64,000 nt of DNA from Actinoplanes derwentensis (GCF_900104725.1 NZ_LT629758.1:9572001-9636000); one strand, 5' to 3'; counted from the first letter of the stretch, positions 34,070-42,743 are shown. Numbers and translations are program-made. The notes: a model not told the origin generated them from the sequence alone.

Positions 34070-34279
34070 AGCGTCCCCGCAGGCGTTCCCTTACAAACGT
34101 CCCGTCAGCCCCAGGCGTGGGCGTTGCCCGATGGATCCCGAGAGGCTCCGGCTACCGGCTCCGGATACCGGCCACCGGCCGATCCCGAAGCCGGCCAGCA
34201 GCCCGATTCAACCGAACAAACCAGTAGTCCCATTTGCCCGAATAGTTCCAAAAATCGAAGAGATCAACAAGGAGTCATC

Positions 34280-34741
34280 ATGGCGATCACCGCCACCACG
34301 CACCTGAACTTCCACGGCGAGGCCCGTCAGGCGCTCGAGTTCTACCAGTCCGTATTCGGCGGCAACCTGACAGCGGTCGCCTACAGCGACTTCGGCATGC
34401 CCAAGGACCTGCCCGACGCCGACAAGGTCGTCTTCGGCCAGGTGAACGCCGAGAACGGTTTCAGCATCATGGCCTATGACACCCCCAGCCAGTCCCCGGC
34501 CGCAGCCGCGCCAACCGCCACCACCCGCGAGAACGGCCTGACCCTGACCGGTGAGCGATTCTTCATCTCGGTCAGCGGTGAGACATCCGACGAGGTCAGC
34601 GCCCTCTGGGACAAGCTGTCCAGCGGCGCTGAGATCGTCGAGAAGTTCGGCCCGTCCCGGTTCGCCCCTGGCTTCGGCATGCTCACCGACCGCTTCGGCG
34701 TCACCTGGATCCTCCAGGTGACCGCCCCCTACGCCGCCTGA
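34280..34741 (+). CDS. VOC-superfamily (PhnB/glyoxalase-like) protein
   Basis: The 153-residue protein begins 'THLNFHGEARQALEFYQSVFGGNL', the PhnB-like glyoxalase/bleomycin-resistance fold, and has a second betaalphabetabetabeta module with 'FFISVSGETSDEVSALWDKLSSGAEIVEKFG' and 'GFGMLTDRFGVTWILQV'. PhnB-like proteins bind a metal and small ligands, and many have no known reaction. ATG 34280 has a clear AAGGAG site. It may belong to the WYL-controlled unit. A GC hairpin at 34858-34889 is its likely terminator. Confidence 0.9.
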   Translation: MAITATTHLNFHGEARQALEFYQSVFGGNLTAVAYSDFGMPKDLPDADKVVFGQVNAENGFSIMAYDTPSQSPAAAAPTATTRENGLTLTGERFFISVSGETSDEVSALWDKLSSGAEIVEKFGPSRFAPGFGMLTDRFGVTWILQVTAPYAA

Positions 34742-34857
34742 ACCAGCCGCTCCAAGGCCCCGCCGGTGCCTGCGCAAGTCAGGCCAGCCAGAACCGAGTC
34801 TTCCACCATCTCTACGTCGGCTGAACCGGCCCGCACCGATCGAGGTTGGCTCTGTGG

Positions 34858-34889
34858 CCCGGCGGTTCCGAGACTTCGGGACCGCCGGG
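34858..34889. terminator. Hairpin between the convergent VOC and hypothetical genes
   Basis: CCCGGCGGTTCC and GGGACCGCCGGG form a 12-bp stem with one G-U pair around an 8-nt loop, in the 241-bp gap between stops at 34741 and 34983. Confidence 0.7.
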
Positions 34890-34982
34890 TTGTGGGGTCG
34901 CGGGCGCGCCGTGCGGCCCGGAGGAGCGGGCGCACGGCGCAGGGGCGGCCGGGGTGGCGGGTTGGGCTGTGTGGTGGGGCGG

Positions 34983-35648
34983 TTATGCGGTGGGGGTCGC
35001 GGTGGCGGACCACATCGAGGTGAAGGCGGCGGCCTCGCCGGCCAGCCAGCTTTCGACGTCGGCGGGGCGGGCGGCCGTGTCGATGCGGTGGGTGACGCCT
35101 CGGCGGAGGTCGACCAGGACCGGCTCGGCGTTGGGCAGGATCTGGTCCATGTGGCGGGCCATCAGGTGCAGCATCGCGGTGGCGGCCTCGGGGCTCGGCG
35201 GGGCCTCGTCGAAGTGGATCCGGACGGCCTCGCGGCGGCCGTCGGCGAAACGCAGGCCGAAGTGCGGGTTGATCTTCACGGCCAGTGGGCCGACCGTGGC
35301 GATGGCGTCGCGGGTCTGGGCGAGGTCGACCTGCTGGGGGTCACCGAGCGAGTCCAGGTAGGTGCGGGCGCCGGTGCGCAGCGTCCCGTAGAGCGGCTTC
35401 CAGCGGTCTTTCACCACGTCGACCACGCCGCCGAGGTAGCTGCCGCCGGTGCGGAACGCGATGTCCGCCTTGAGGGCTTTCACGAGCTGGCCGTGCGGGT
35501 TGAATCCGCTCCGTCGCTCCCGCTGCCGGCGCAGCCCGCCGACGAACGTGGCCTTGGCCGGCCCGGTGCGGGAGACGTAGCGGGTGAAGCCGAGCATCGT
35601 CGCGTACGGAGGGATCACGGGCACGGGGGTGGTGGTCGAGATCGTCAC
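34983..35648 (-). CDS. Conserved hypothetical actinobacterial protein
   Basis: The 221-residue protein starts at GTG 35648 behind GAGGAGAC. It has no signal or membrane segment. The middle holds 'FNPHGQLVKALKADIAFRTGGSYLGGVVDVVKDRWKPLYGTLRTGARTYLDSLG', and a beta-strand section 'VGPLAVKINPHFGLRFADGRREAVRIHFDEAP' follows. It looks like a soluble, globular protein. I do not recognise a catalytic motif. It stands alone, convergent with the VOC gene. Confidence 0.75.
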   Translation of the reverse strand: MTISTTTPVPVIPPYATMLGFTRYVSRTGPAKATFVGGLRRQRERRSGFNPHGQLVKALKADIAFRTGGSYLGGVVDVVKDRWKPLYGTLRTGARTYLDSLGDPQQVDLAQTRDAIATVGPLAVKINPHFGLRFADGRREAVRIHFDEAPPSPEAATAMLHLMARHMDQILPNAEPVLVDLRRGVTHRIDTAARPADVESWLAGEAAAFTSMWSATATPTA

Positions 35649-35932
35649 GTCGTCTCCTCACTCGCACTGCGGAATCCAGGCAGGATCGAACCTCCGAAGG
35701 CCCGAAGATCCGCAGCTCAGGTCCCCTCTTTCGTACACACATACTAATCGACGGGTACGACATTCCCAACGCGATTCAGCGTCTGGTTGTCCCGTCCGGC
35801 GATAGTTGGCCAGTCCGGCCGAAGTTGGCCAACGGCCTGGTCTGCGTCCGTTTGTAGGTGGCCAGCGGCACGGCTGCGGGATGCTGCTCGCGCTGAACCC
35901 AAGAGCGCATCGACGGGCGCTGACCGGCCTGG
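35649..35932. other. Gene-free stretch with duplicated sequence
   Basis: No coding frame is convincing. From about 35785 the DNA shares blocks with 41672-41735 (for example CGATAGTT, CCGTCTGCATCCGTT against GTCTGCGTCCGTTT), marking the left end of a duplicated module. The segment 35649-35780 is the leader of the gene at 34983-35648. Confidence 0.6.
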
Positions 35933-36622
35933 TCATGTCGATCGGAAAGCCCCGGCCAGTTCGCCGCGGATCTTCCAGCCCAGCGCGGAGTACAGCCTCC
36001 GCCCTTCGGTGGTGGCGGAGAGCAGCCCGGTGGCCAGGCCCTCGTCGAGCGCTCGATTGCCGAGCATGGTCATCACCGTACGACCCATGCCTCGCCGCTG
36101 ATCCGCTGCACGGGTCCGGACTCTGTCGATGACGCCGTATCGTCCGCTCGCGGCCAACCGTGCCCGCGAGACGATGTCACCGTTGCTGTCGCAGATCATC
36201 CCGAGGAGGGCACCACCGTCATTGACGATCTGGGCGCTGCAGGAGGGCGGCGTCTCGGCAACGCCGCGGGTGAAGGGGACGGTCATCAGATGATGTTCGT
36301 CATACATCGTCCAGTCGCTCTTCAGCGCTTCTCGCAAGGAGTCGGTAGCTCCGACGATCTTGATTTCGGTGCCGGGAGTGGTCAGCTCGCGTCCCAGGAC
36401 GGCTGCTCGCTGCCAGTCGTACGGCTTGAGAATGTACCTGGCGATATTGCGAGTGGGGTCGATGTCAATCTTGAGACCGTCGGTGATCGCGATAGGCGGC
36501 GTCGTGTCACGGGACAGCGACCAGCCGTGGGCCCACGCATCGGTCAACTCCGCTAGGCCGAGCATTTGATCATGATCAGGCAAATTGGAGGGTCTGGCCA
36601 GTGGCGGCCGTCGGCGTGGCCG
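35785..36622. repeat. Duplicated GNAT module, copy A (intact)
   Basis: This block carries the intact GNAT gene plus flanks. It matches copy B at 41672-42216 in the same orientation, at high nucleotide identity over 35935-35957, 36061-36207 and 36404-36622. The two copies bracket about 5 kb of accessory genes. Confidence 0.75.
35933..36565 (-). CDS. GNAT-family N-acetyltransferase
   Basis: The 210-residue product has the acetyl-CoA loop 'RTRAADQRRGMGRTVMTMLGNRALDEG' (about residues 150-176) and the C-terminal 'GRRLYSALGWKIRGE' GNAT signature. The N-terminal half ('LAELTDAWAHGWSLSRDTTPP', 'ARYILKPYDWQRAAVLGRELTTPGTEIKIVG') is a domain specific to an actinobacterial subgroup. ATG 36565 has a weak ribosome binding site. 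A close but deletion-damaged copy lies at 41836-42184, and another GNAT of similar layout at 39704-40369. The substrate is unknown. Confidence 0.85.
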   Translation of the reverse strand: MLGLAELTDAWAHGWSLSRDTTPPIAITDGLKIDIDPTRNIARYILKPYDWQRAAVLGRELTTPGTEIKIVGATDSLREALKSDWTMYDEHHLMTVPFTRGVAETPPSCSAQIVNDGGALLGMICDSNGDIVSRARLAASGRYGVIDRVRTRAADQRRGMGRTVMTMLGNRALDEGLATGLLSATTEGRRLYSALGWKIRGELAGAFRST

Positions 36623-36782
36623 CGGCCGTTCGAGGGTGGCCGACGGTAACGTGCCGGGATGCTGCGCGCGGTGCCCGGCTCTGGTGCTCCGCTGACGGCT
36701 GAGTTCGAAGTCGGCTATGTCGCCATCGACAGAACCGAGGCCCGTGTCACTTTGATCGACTCGGCGGCGGTGCGATTCGAGC

Positions 36783-38074
36783 TTGGCAAACCGGTGCGAG
36801 GCTTCTCGCACCGCAAACGGCAGCGGCACCTTCCGGGCCCGGCTGCCACGGTTGCCCATCCCGCTGTGGCCAGCACACCATGAGACGCTGACCTCCTACG
36901 TCGCCCGGCTCGCCGTTGTCCACGCCCTGCCCTACGAAGATCTCTGGACCTGCCTGAGCGCACCCACTGGGTCCGGCAGCCGGCGTCTGATCGTGCTTGA
37001 CCGGCTCGCCGCCGCCACCGATCGGCCAGCCGCCGCGCTCGAGCACGCGCTACCTGAACTCCGCGATCCGGCGCCGGACTGGAAGCAGTGGCGGCACTAC
37101 CCCAGCGCGCCTGCCCGCTATGCACTGCCCGACACCGCGGCGGCGTCGTCCGCCGACTGTTCGCGCACCACGAGATGCTCTGCACCCGCCACGGCTACTG
37201 GATCGGCTCCACCGAGTTCGGCATCGACCACAAGCCCACCCCGATCGGCCAGCTGCTGCCCGAGCTCACCGACGCCCAGCACCGACATGACCGGCTGGTC
37301 CAGCGGCACGGCTGGAAACTCGCCCTGCACGCCATCGCAGCCTCACAGAACGTCTGTGTCGACCTGCGCTTCTACGGGCCGTCACCGCAACACACCATCC
37401 ACGACCAGCGCATCAAGATCCTCATCCCGACCGCCAGCGCCTTCAACGGCCCGCGCTACATCGCCGCTTTCCACCCAGAGATCGTGCGGCTCGCCGAACT
37501 GTTCTGCGCACCTTCCTGGCGCCTGCCCGCCCGCACCGCCATCGAGCAGTTCAACGCCGCGAGTATCGCGGGATCCAACGGTCACACCGGTGACCGCGAC
37601 GCCATTGCGGCGAAGATCGCCCAGACCATCGGCTACCCGGTCGACGCGATCCTCAGCAACAACGGTCACCTCATCACGTTCTGGCTCGCGGGTATGGGCT
37701 ACGGCCCCTACTGCGAACCCGACAAGACCTTCCCCGACACCCGAGCTCAGACCCTCGACGGCACCCCGTCACCGAATCTGAAACAGCGCGAGGCCGCCCA
37801 CCTCCGTCGGGCCGTCCGCGAGTTCGCCAAGAACAACCTGCTCGTCGCGGCCTGGAATCTCCCACCTCTCAACGTCCGGGAGATCCGGAAACCGGACATC
37901 CCGCCGCAGCCCGTTGACGCCCCAGCCTCAAACCTGGCCGAACTGTTGGGGCTGCCCGACCATGACTCGCGATCCAACACGGATGAAACCAGGCCGATAG
38001 AACAGGACCTTTCAGCGGATCCAACCGGAACCGTGCGGTCCGACATCGATGAAGGCCGTCCTGTTCAAGCGTGA
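36783..38074 (+). pseudogene. Orphan TniQ-family gene, frameshifted near 37100
   Basis: Read in two frames this encodes a TniQ-like protein of about 430 residues. The first frame gives 'LPIPLWPAHHETLTSYVARLA', the TniQ N-terminal motif. From about 37104 a different frame gives the zinc ribbon 'RACPLCTARHRGG' plus 'EMLCTRHGYW', then a long C-terminal part ending at 38074. One extra C in the CCCC run at 37100-37103 would join them. TniQ works with TniA/TniB-type transposases and as a CRISPR-transposon target selector, but none is encoded here. The start is uncertain (TTG 36783 is the frame limit). It may be a true mutation, a sequencing error or ribosomal frameshifting. Confidence 0.75.
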
Positions 38075-38087
38075 GAAGATCAAGACC

Positions 38088-38735
38088 ATGTCGGAGCTGG
38101 ACAATCAGCGGCACTTCTGGGAAACTGCCGGCGCCGCGAAGACCTTCACCCATCCCATCGACTTCGCTTGGTTGTCTCGGTTGCCCTCCACGGCCCGCAT
38201 CATCGACTACGGCTGCGGTTACGGACGGATCGCCGGGCTCACGCAGCAACAGGGCTTCCCTGACGTCGAAGGCGTCGACACGTCCGCCCGCCTCATCGAC
38301 AGAGCCCGCCAAAGTAATCCCACACTCAGCTTCCGAGTGCTACTCAACCCGCCGACGCTGCCTTACCCGGACGCCAGCGTCGACGCGGTGCTCCTCTTCG
38401 CCGTTCTCACGTGTATTCCGACAGACACAGGGCAGCAACAACTCGTCACCGAGCTCACCCGGGTGATCCGCCCAGGCGGGCTGCTCTATGTCAGCGACCT
38501 GCTCCTGCAAACCGACCAGCGCAACCAGGCTCGATACCAACAGCATGCCGGAACCTACGGAACCTACGGCGTCTTCGAGACCGACGCCGGCGCTATCTGC
38601 CGACACCACACTGCCGACTGGCTGCAGAACCTGCTGCTCGACGGGTTCAACATCGACACCACCCGGGAGATCACCGTCGAGACGATGAACGCCAACTCGG
38701 CGAATGCGCTGCAGATCCTCGCAGTGAAGCGGTGA
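38088..38735 (+). CDS. Class I SAM-dependent methyltransferase
   Basis: The product is about 215 residues from ATG 38088 (an in-frame ATG 38049 would overlap tniQ). It has motif I 'IIDYGCGYGRIAGL', the acidic 'VEGVDTSARLIDRAR' strand end, 'ASVDAVLLFAVLTCI' and 'VIRPGGLLYVSDLLLQ'. It should transfer a methyl group to a small molecule; the substrate cannot be told. It follows the tniQ frame closely and is 18 bp upstream of the PNPOx-like gene, so the two intact genes probably form an operon. Confidence 0.85.
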   Translation: MSELDNQRHFWETAGAAKTFTHPIDFAWLSRLPSTARIIDYGCGYGRIAGLTQQQGFPDVEGVDTSARLIDRARQSNPTLSFRVLLNPPTLPYPDASVDAVLLFAVLTCIPTDTGQQQLVTELTRVIRPGGLLYVSDLLLQTDQRNQARYQQHAGTYGTYGVFETDAGAICRHHTADWLQNLLLDGFNIDTTREITVETMNANSANALQILAVKR

Positions 38736-38753
38736 CCTCGTGGACAGAGCAGA

Positions 38754-39299
38754 ATGCCACTGACAAACCCCTGGCTGTCGGAGCCAACGCCGACCAACCG
38801 GCTGCCGCGACAAAGGCTTGATGAGCGCATCCTCAACCTGCTGTCCTCGCAGAACATGTGCGTGCTGGCGACCACCGGACCCGAAGGCCCGTTGGCGACA
38901 CCGGTGCGTTACTACTCGCTCGACTTCGCGGTCATGTTCACTGCCTCGCCCCGGTCCCCGAAACTGCGCAACATCGCCGGTGATCCGCGGGTCTCCGTGG
39001 GCATCTTCGCCCCGCTGGTCGGGCTGGCCAGCAGCCGAGGAGCACAGCTGTTCGGCGAAGCCCGAGTGCTGCCTCCCGAGCATCCCGAACGGGACCACTA
39101 CTGGGACGCCTTCCGCTGGGAGAACGAGCACGCCGAACGGGGCCGCTCACTCTCCGAACCGCCAAGCGACACACTCGTCGTGATCGAGCCGAACCGGATC
39201 GTCTATACCGAGCACTGGCTTCGGCGCGAAGGATTCGCGGCACGCCAGCTCTGGAAACGGCCCTCGCCGAGCAAGTCCAGCCAAGAAAAGGCCAACTAG
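38754..39299 (+). CDS. Pyridoxamine-5'-phosphate-oxidase-fold (flavin/F420-binding) protein
   Basis: The 181-residue protein has the split-barrel pattern 'ILNLLSSQNMCVLATTGPEGPLATPVRYYSL', 'MFTASPRSPKLRNIAGDPRVSVGIFAP' and 'GAQLFGEARVLP'. Such proteins bind FMN or F420 and act as oxidoreductases or cofactor binders. The C-terminal 25 residues are polar and Ser/Lys-rich. It follows the methyltransferase gene by 18 bp. Nothing indicates the substrate. Confidence 0.82.
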   Translation: MPLTNPWLSEPTPTNRLPRQRLDERILNLLSSQNMCVLATTGPEGPLATPVRYYSLDFAVMFTASPRSPKLRNIAGDPRVSVGIFAPLVGLASSRGAQLFGEARVLPPEHPERDHYWDAFRWENEHAERGRSLSEPPSDTLVVIEPNRIVYTEHWLRREGFAARQLWKRPSPSKSSQEKAN

Positions 39300-39703
39300 A
39301 TCCGGACGGATCAACCGCAGTAGTCCGCGCCGAGTTGTCTCGTTCCTGGCCAGCGCCGCAGCCGATGGCCAGCTATCTGCGGACCGGACAGACCTGTCGC
39401 GTCCGCCCAGACCTTGTGGAGTCCGGGCATGGATTGTGGATGATCTTGTGGGATCTGGAATCACCTTGTGGAGCGAACGGCAAAAGCATCGACGATGGCC
39501 CAAGCTCACGGTGTGGCGGCTGACCTTCCGGGCAAGCCGGTGCGGTGCCTGTACGTAACCGGGTTCGGATGCCGGGCGGGCGACTGAGCTGCGTGAACGG
39601 TCGTCTGACCGCTGAGGACTTTGGTGATGTGGCGGCGGCGCGGGCTGGGCTGAAGCCGACGGCCCGAGGTCGTCACGAGCCCAGAACCCTGGACCGGGCG
39701 CGC
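39300..39703. other. Gene-free accessory DNA with short TTGTGG repeats
   Basis: No convincing coding frame was found. Between 39413 and 39474 the motif TTGTGG(A/G) recurs four times at irregular spacing of about 10-22 bp. The stretch separates the plus-strand PNPOx-like gene from the minus-strand GNAT gene whose stop is at 39704. Possibly a decayed remnant. Confidence 0.5.
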
Positions 39704-40369
39704 CTACTGCGGGTAGACGGTGCCGGGCGGCGCGGCGATCAGGACTGTCGCTTCGGTACGCCAGCCGAGCATCTGGTACAGCTGCTGGCCCTGAGTGCTG
39801 CCGACGAGCAGCCCGGTCTCCGCCCCGAGTTCGATCGCCGCGTCGGCCAGGATCCCCATGACCACGCTGCCCAGCCCTCGGCGCCGATGGTCCGGCCAGG
39901 TGAGGATCTTGTCGGCCGAAGCGTACCCGCCGACGACTCCCGCATGGCCCCGGGCGGCGTCCGAGCCGTCGTCGGCGAGCACCTGGACGTAGACCACGTC
40001 GTCGTCGACCGTGGTCTCGGCCCGGTACCCGGCGGGCACCGGGCTCCGGGGGTGCTTATGCAGGTCGACGCTCATCAGCTGCTCGGACTGCTGCAACATG
40101 ATCAGCCCTGCCGCCTTCAGCACGCTCACCACCGACTCCGGCTGCGTGGTCGCCACGGTCAACCAGGTGACGCCTTCCTCGCGGAGCGCCGCCGCAGCGA
40201 TCCCGGCCAACGACTCAGCCCGGTCGTCGAAGGCGAAAAGTTCGATCTCGCGCGAGTTCATCCGGCAATGCACCCGCAGTCCACCGGCTACCTCGACGCC
40301 CGGCTCGACCCTCCGAGCCCTGCCCCAGCCTCGTTGCCAAGTCGCGAAAACATCCCCCGTGCGGCCCAC
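39704..40369 (-). CDS. GNAT-family N-acetyltransferase
   Basis: The product is up to 221 residues from GTG 40369; ATG 40261 would give 185. I kept the longer form because 'VEVAGGLRVHC' looks like part of the fold. The acetyl-CoA loop is 'WPDHRRRGLGSVVMGILADAA', followed by 'GLLVGSTQGQQLYQMLGWRTEATV', the usual GNAT end. It is the second GNAT gene in the accessory stretch and shares the general layout, though not close sequence, with the gene at 35933. The substrate is unknown. Confidence 0.8.
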   Translation of the reverse strand: MGRTGDVFATWQRGWGRARRVEPGVEVAGGLRVHCRMNSREIELFAFDDRAESLAGIAAAALREEGVTWLTVATTQPESVVSVLKAAGLIMLQQSEQLMSVDLHKHPRSPVPAGYRAETTVDDDVVYVQVLADDGSDAARGHAGVVGGYASADKILTWPDHRRRGLGSVVMGILADAAIELGAETGLLVGSTQGQQLYQMLGWRTEATVLIAAPPGTVYPQ

Positions 40370-40880
40370 GTCGGCCAGTAGATCATGGACGGAGCCGGCG
40401 GCATCAGACGACGAGGGAGTACGCCTACGCCGATAGCCACGCCGGCATCCACCAACTCAATCTGGACAACCGGCTCCACCAACGTCCGGACCTACCTGTG
40501 AGCCGCTGGTCAACGCCTTTGTTCATCCACAACCCTGAGCCGGATGCGACAGTACCTGTCCTGTCCAGGCCACAGCATCCCCAAGGTCAACCAGCACAGC
40601 ATCGACCGGCACCGCCGCAGCGCCCGATGGTTCGCCCACAACCGCTGCGGCGGATGGCCCATCCTCTATCACCGCCATGTCGGACCCGTCCTCGCCCGTG
40701 ACTGGTCAGTCCGCATGGACCTGTTCATCGGCACCGTCGCCAGCCCTGCACTCTGGCCCCGCCGCGACGTACCGCCAGGACCACGAGGAGGACGACCGCT
40801 GCTCGGACGCGAGCGCAAGCTCTCGTCTCACCAGGATGCTGATTCCGACCATCCGACCGACGAGCGCCTACGATCTCGAC
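40370..40880. other. Gene-free stretch, possible decayed coding fragments
   Basis: No intact gene is seen. A short plus-strand reading at about 40417-40500 contains 'YAYADSHAGIHQLNLD', which looks protein-like but lacks a start and context, so it may be a gene relic. The rest has frames typical of random high-GC DNA. An in-frame ATG at 40839 could extend the HAD gene that follows. Confidence 0.45.
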
Positions 40881-41578
40881 ATGCAGCGGCTGGCACTCTT
40901 CGATCTGGACAACACACTCGTCAACCGCAACACGGCCTTCCGCGCATGGGCCCAGGAGTTCGTCGCCACGCACCACCTCGACGCCACCGCATTGACATGG
41001 CTCCTGGAAACTGATGCCCGAACCACCGGCACCAAAGGCACCTTCTTCCACGCTGTCCGCGACGCCTTCACCTGCAGCAAGCCGCAGACGAACTCTGGCG
41101 GCAATACCGGCGACGCATGCCGGAACTGGTCACCTGCCAGCCGCAAGGCCTTGAAGCACTCCGCCGCCTGCGCGCTGCCGGCTGGCGGATCGGCATCGTC
41201 ACCAACGGCATGACCGACAACCAACACGGCAAGATCCACCGCGCTGGCTTCAGCACCCTGGTCGACGCCTGGTGCATCTCCGACGAAGTCGGTATCCGCA
41301 AACCCGAGCCCGCCATCTTCGGCATCATCGCGCAGCGTTGCGGAGCATCGGTATCCCACGGCGGCTGGATGACCGGCGACGACCCGATCCTCGACATTGC
41401 CGGAGGCCGCAGCGTTGGACTGAGCACCATCTGGCTGCAGAACAAGTCGACGTCGTGGCCTGAGAACCAGCCGAAACCGGACATGACCGTGAGCACCGTC
41501 GCCGCTGCGGTCGAGCTGATCCTCCAAACGACGAATGAAGGTTCAGGGGTCGTCCCCGCCGACGAATCCGAAAAGTAG
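40881..41578 (+). pseudogene. HAD-superfamily hydrolase gene, frameshifted near 41069
   Basis: The first frame gives 'QRLALFDLDNTLVNRNTAFRAWAQEFV' (motif I) up to about residue 63. The family-like sequence continues in another frame from 41069 as 'HLQQAADELWRQYRRRMPELV', then 'WRIGIVTNGMTDNQHGKI' (motif II), 'GIRKPEPAIF' (motif III) and 'MTGDDPILDIAGG' (motif IV). One added base near 41067-41071 restores a single frame of about 230 residues. All catalytic motifs survive, so the break is recent or is a sequencing artefact. The stop codon lies inside the left arm of the hairpin at 41568. Confidence 0.8.
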
Positions 41579-41621
41579 GTCTGGACGAACTCCGCCGCGG
41601 CCGTCCAGACCTACTTTTCGG
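41568..41621. terminator. Perfect 20-bp stem-loop overlapping the HAD stop codon
   Basis: Arms at 41568-41587 and 41602-41621 are exact reverse complements around a 14-nt loop. The TAG stop (41576-41578) is inside the left arm, and the right arm contains CTTTTC. The most likely role is a strong terminator, possibly for both directions, since the GNAT relic downstream points toward it. Confidence 0.75.
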
Positions 41622-41671
41622 TGCGCTGGTCACCGACCTGCCGTCCGAACTCTTCATCTGGACCGGACATC

Positions 41672-42216
41672 TGGGATCGCCTCGTCCATCGATAGTTCTC
41701 CAGACCGGTCGGCGTTCCCGTCTGCATCCGTTCACCGCGGGCCGGGGACGCCGCGCGATGGAGATCCGGCGCGGGCCAGCCGCAAGACTGCAGCGACGAA
41801 GTCGGCGCGCGGGTGCGGGTGTCGCCCGGCCCGGCCACTTCGATCGGAACGCTCCGGCCATCACGGCGCGACCCATACCTCGTCGCTGATCCGCTGCGCG
41901 GGTCCGGACTCTGTCGATGACGCCGTATCGTCCGCTCGCGGCCAACCGTGCCCGCGAGACGACGTCACCGTTGCTGTCGCAGATCATCCCGAGGAGCGCG
42001 CGGCCGCTCGCTGCCAGTCGTACGGTTCGAGGACGTACCGGGAGATGTTGTTGGTGCGGTCGATGTCGATGCTGAGGCCGCCGGTGATCGCGACGGGCGG
42101 TGTTGTGCCACGAGACACGGAGCAGCCGTATGCCCACGCATTGGTCAACTCCGCCAGTTCGAGCATTCGATCATCATCAGCCAACGTGGAGAGCCTGGCC
42201 AGCGACGGGAGACTCG
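41672..42216. repeat. Duplicated GNAT module, copy B (deleted)
   Basis: This is the direct repeat of 35785-36622, shortened by two internal deletions of roughly 105 and 195 bp. Homology extends past both ends of the gene: past the 3' end (CGATAGTT, GTCTGC blocks) and past the start codon (GAGCCTGGCCAG against GAGGGTCTGGCCAG). Confidence 0.75.
41836..42184 (-). pseudogene. Remnant of a GNAT acetyltransferase gene
   Basis: The first 60 codons from ATG 42184 ('LELAELTNAWAYGCSVSRGTTPPVAITGG' and 'YVLEPYDWQRAAA') match the gene at 35933-36565. After a deletion near 42000 the reading frame changes, and 'ALLGMICDSNGDVVSRARLAASGRYGVIDRVRTRAADQRRGMGRAVM' follows. A second deletion then joins this to 'AGAFRS'. 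The acetyl-CoA loop is present but the C-terminal strands are gone and the original stop is lost. It is a clear pseudogene of a module duplication. Confidence 0.85.
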
Positions 42217-42278
42217 ACTCCCGGACGGAGGCGCCCGCCTTTCCGGGATCAATCGTTCTGTTACGGGGGAGGGGTTCG

Positions 42279-42743
42279 GTGATTCGGGAGCGTTCCGAGT
42301 CTGATCTGGTGGCCTGCGTGGCCGTGCTGCGCCGCGTGCACGAGGCGGATGGCTATCCGCTCAACTGGCCCGCTGACCCGGCCGGGTGGCTCGCCCCGCC
42401 GGAACTGCTGTGTGCCTGGGTCGCGGTGGTGGACGGGGCGATTGCCGGGCACGTCGCGGTTCACCGGGGCACGACGGAGGGCGCCGAACTGGCCCGGCTC
42501 TTCGTCAGCCCGGCGGCTCGCCACCGGGCGGTGGCCCGCGATCTGGTCCGGGTCGCTCGGGACCGGGCGACCCGCCTGGGGTACGTGTTGACCCTGAGCG
42601 TGACGGAGAACAGCGGCCGGGCCGCCGCCGTCACGTTTTACGAGGCCACCGGGTGGCGGTATACGCACAGCTCAGACGCTGACTGGACCGGCCCGGACGG
42701 TGGGCTGGTTAGGCTGCGCCACTATTCGGCCGGTGAGCGGTGA
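42279..42743 (+). CDS. GNAT-family N-acetyltransferase
   Basis: The 154-residue protein starts at GTG 42279 behind GGGGAGGGG. Motifs are 'VAVVDGAIAGHVAVHRG', 'ELARLFVSPAARHRAVARDLVRVARDRATRLG' (acetyl-CoA loop, less glycine-rich than usual) and 'VTFYEATGWRYTHS'. It belongs to the small single-domain GNAT group. It is unrelated in detail to the duplicated GNAT genes upstream. The substrate is unknown. Confidence 0.87.
   Translation: MIRERSESDLVACVAVLRRVHEADGYPLNWPADPAGWLAPPELLCAWVAVVDGAIAGHVAVHRGTTEGAELARLFVSPAARHRAVARDLVRVARDRATRLGYVLTLSVTENSGRAAAVTFYEATGWRYTHSSDADWTGPDGGLVRLRHYSAGER

Noticed and set aside
35660..35720. tRNA-like GGTTCGATCC on the minus strand
   Set aside because: The sequence has a TpsiC-like box but the flanking bases do not form a T-stem or acceptor stem, and no D-arm or anticodon arm is seen.
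36659..36883. 74-codon plus-strand frame before tniQ
   Set aside because: It overlaps the tniQ N-terminal reading in another frame and shows no protein-like pattern. The tniQ reading has recognisable motifs.
41325..42137. 270-codon minus-strand frame as an intact gene
   Set aside because: Only the middle third matches the GNAT family. The rest is antisense to the HAD gene, and the true start and stop are lost, so it is reported as a pseudogene.
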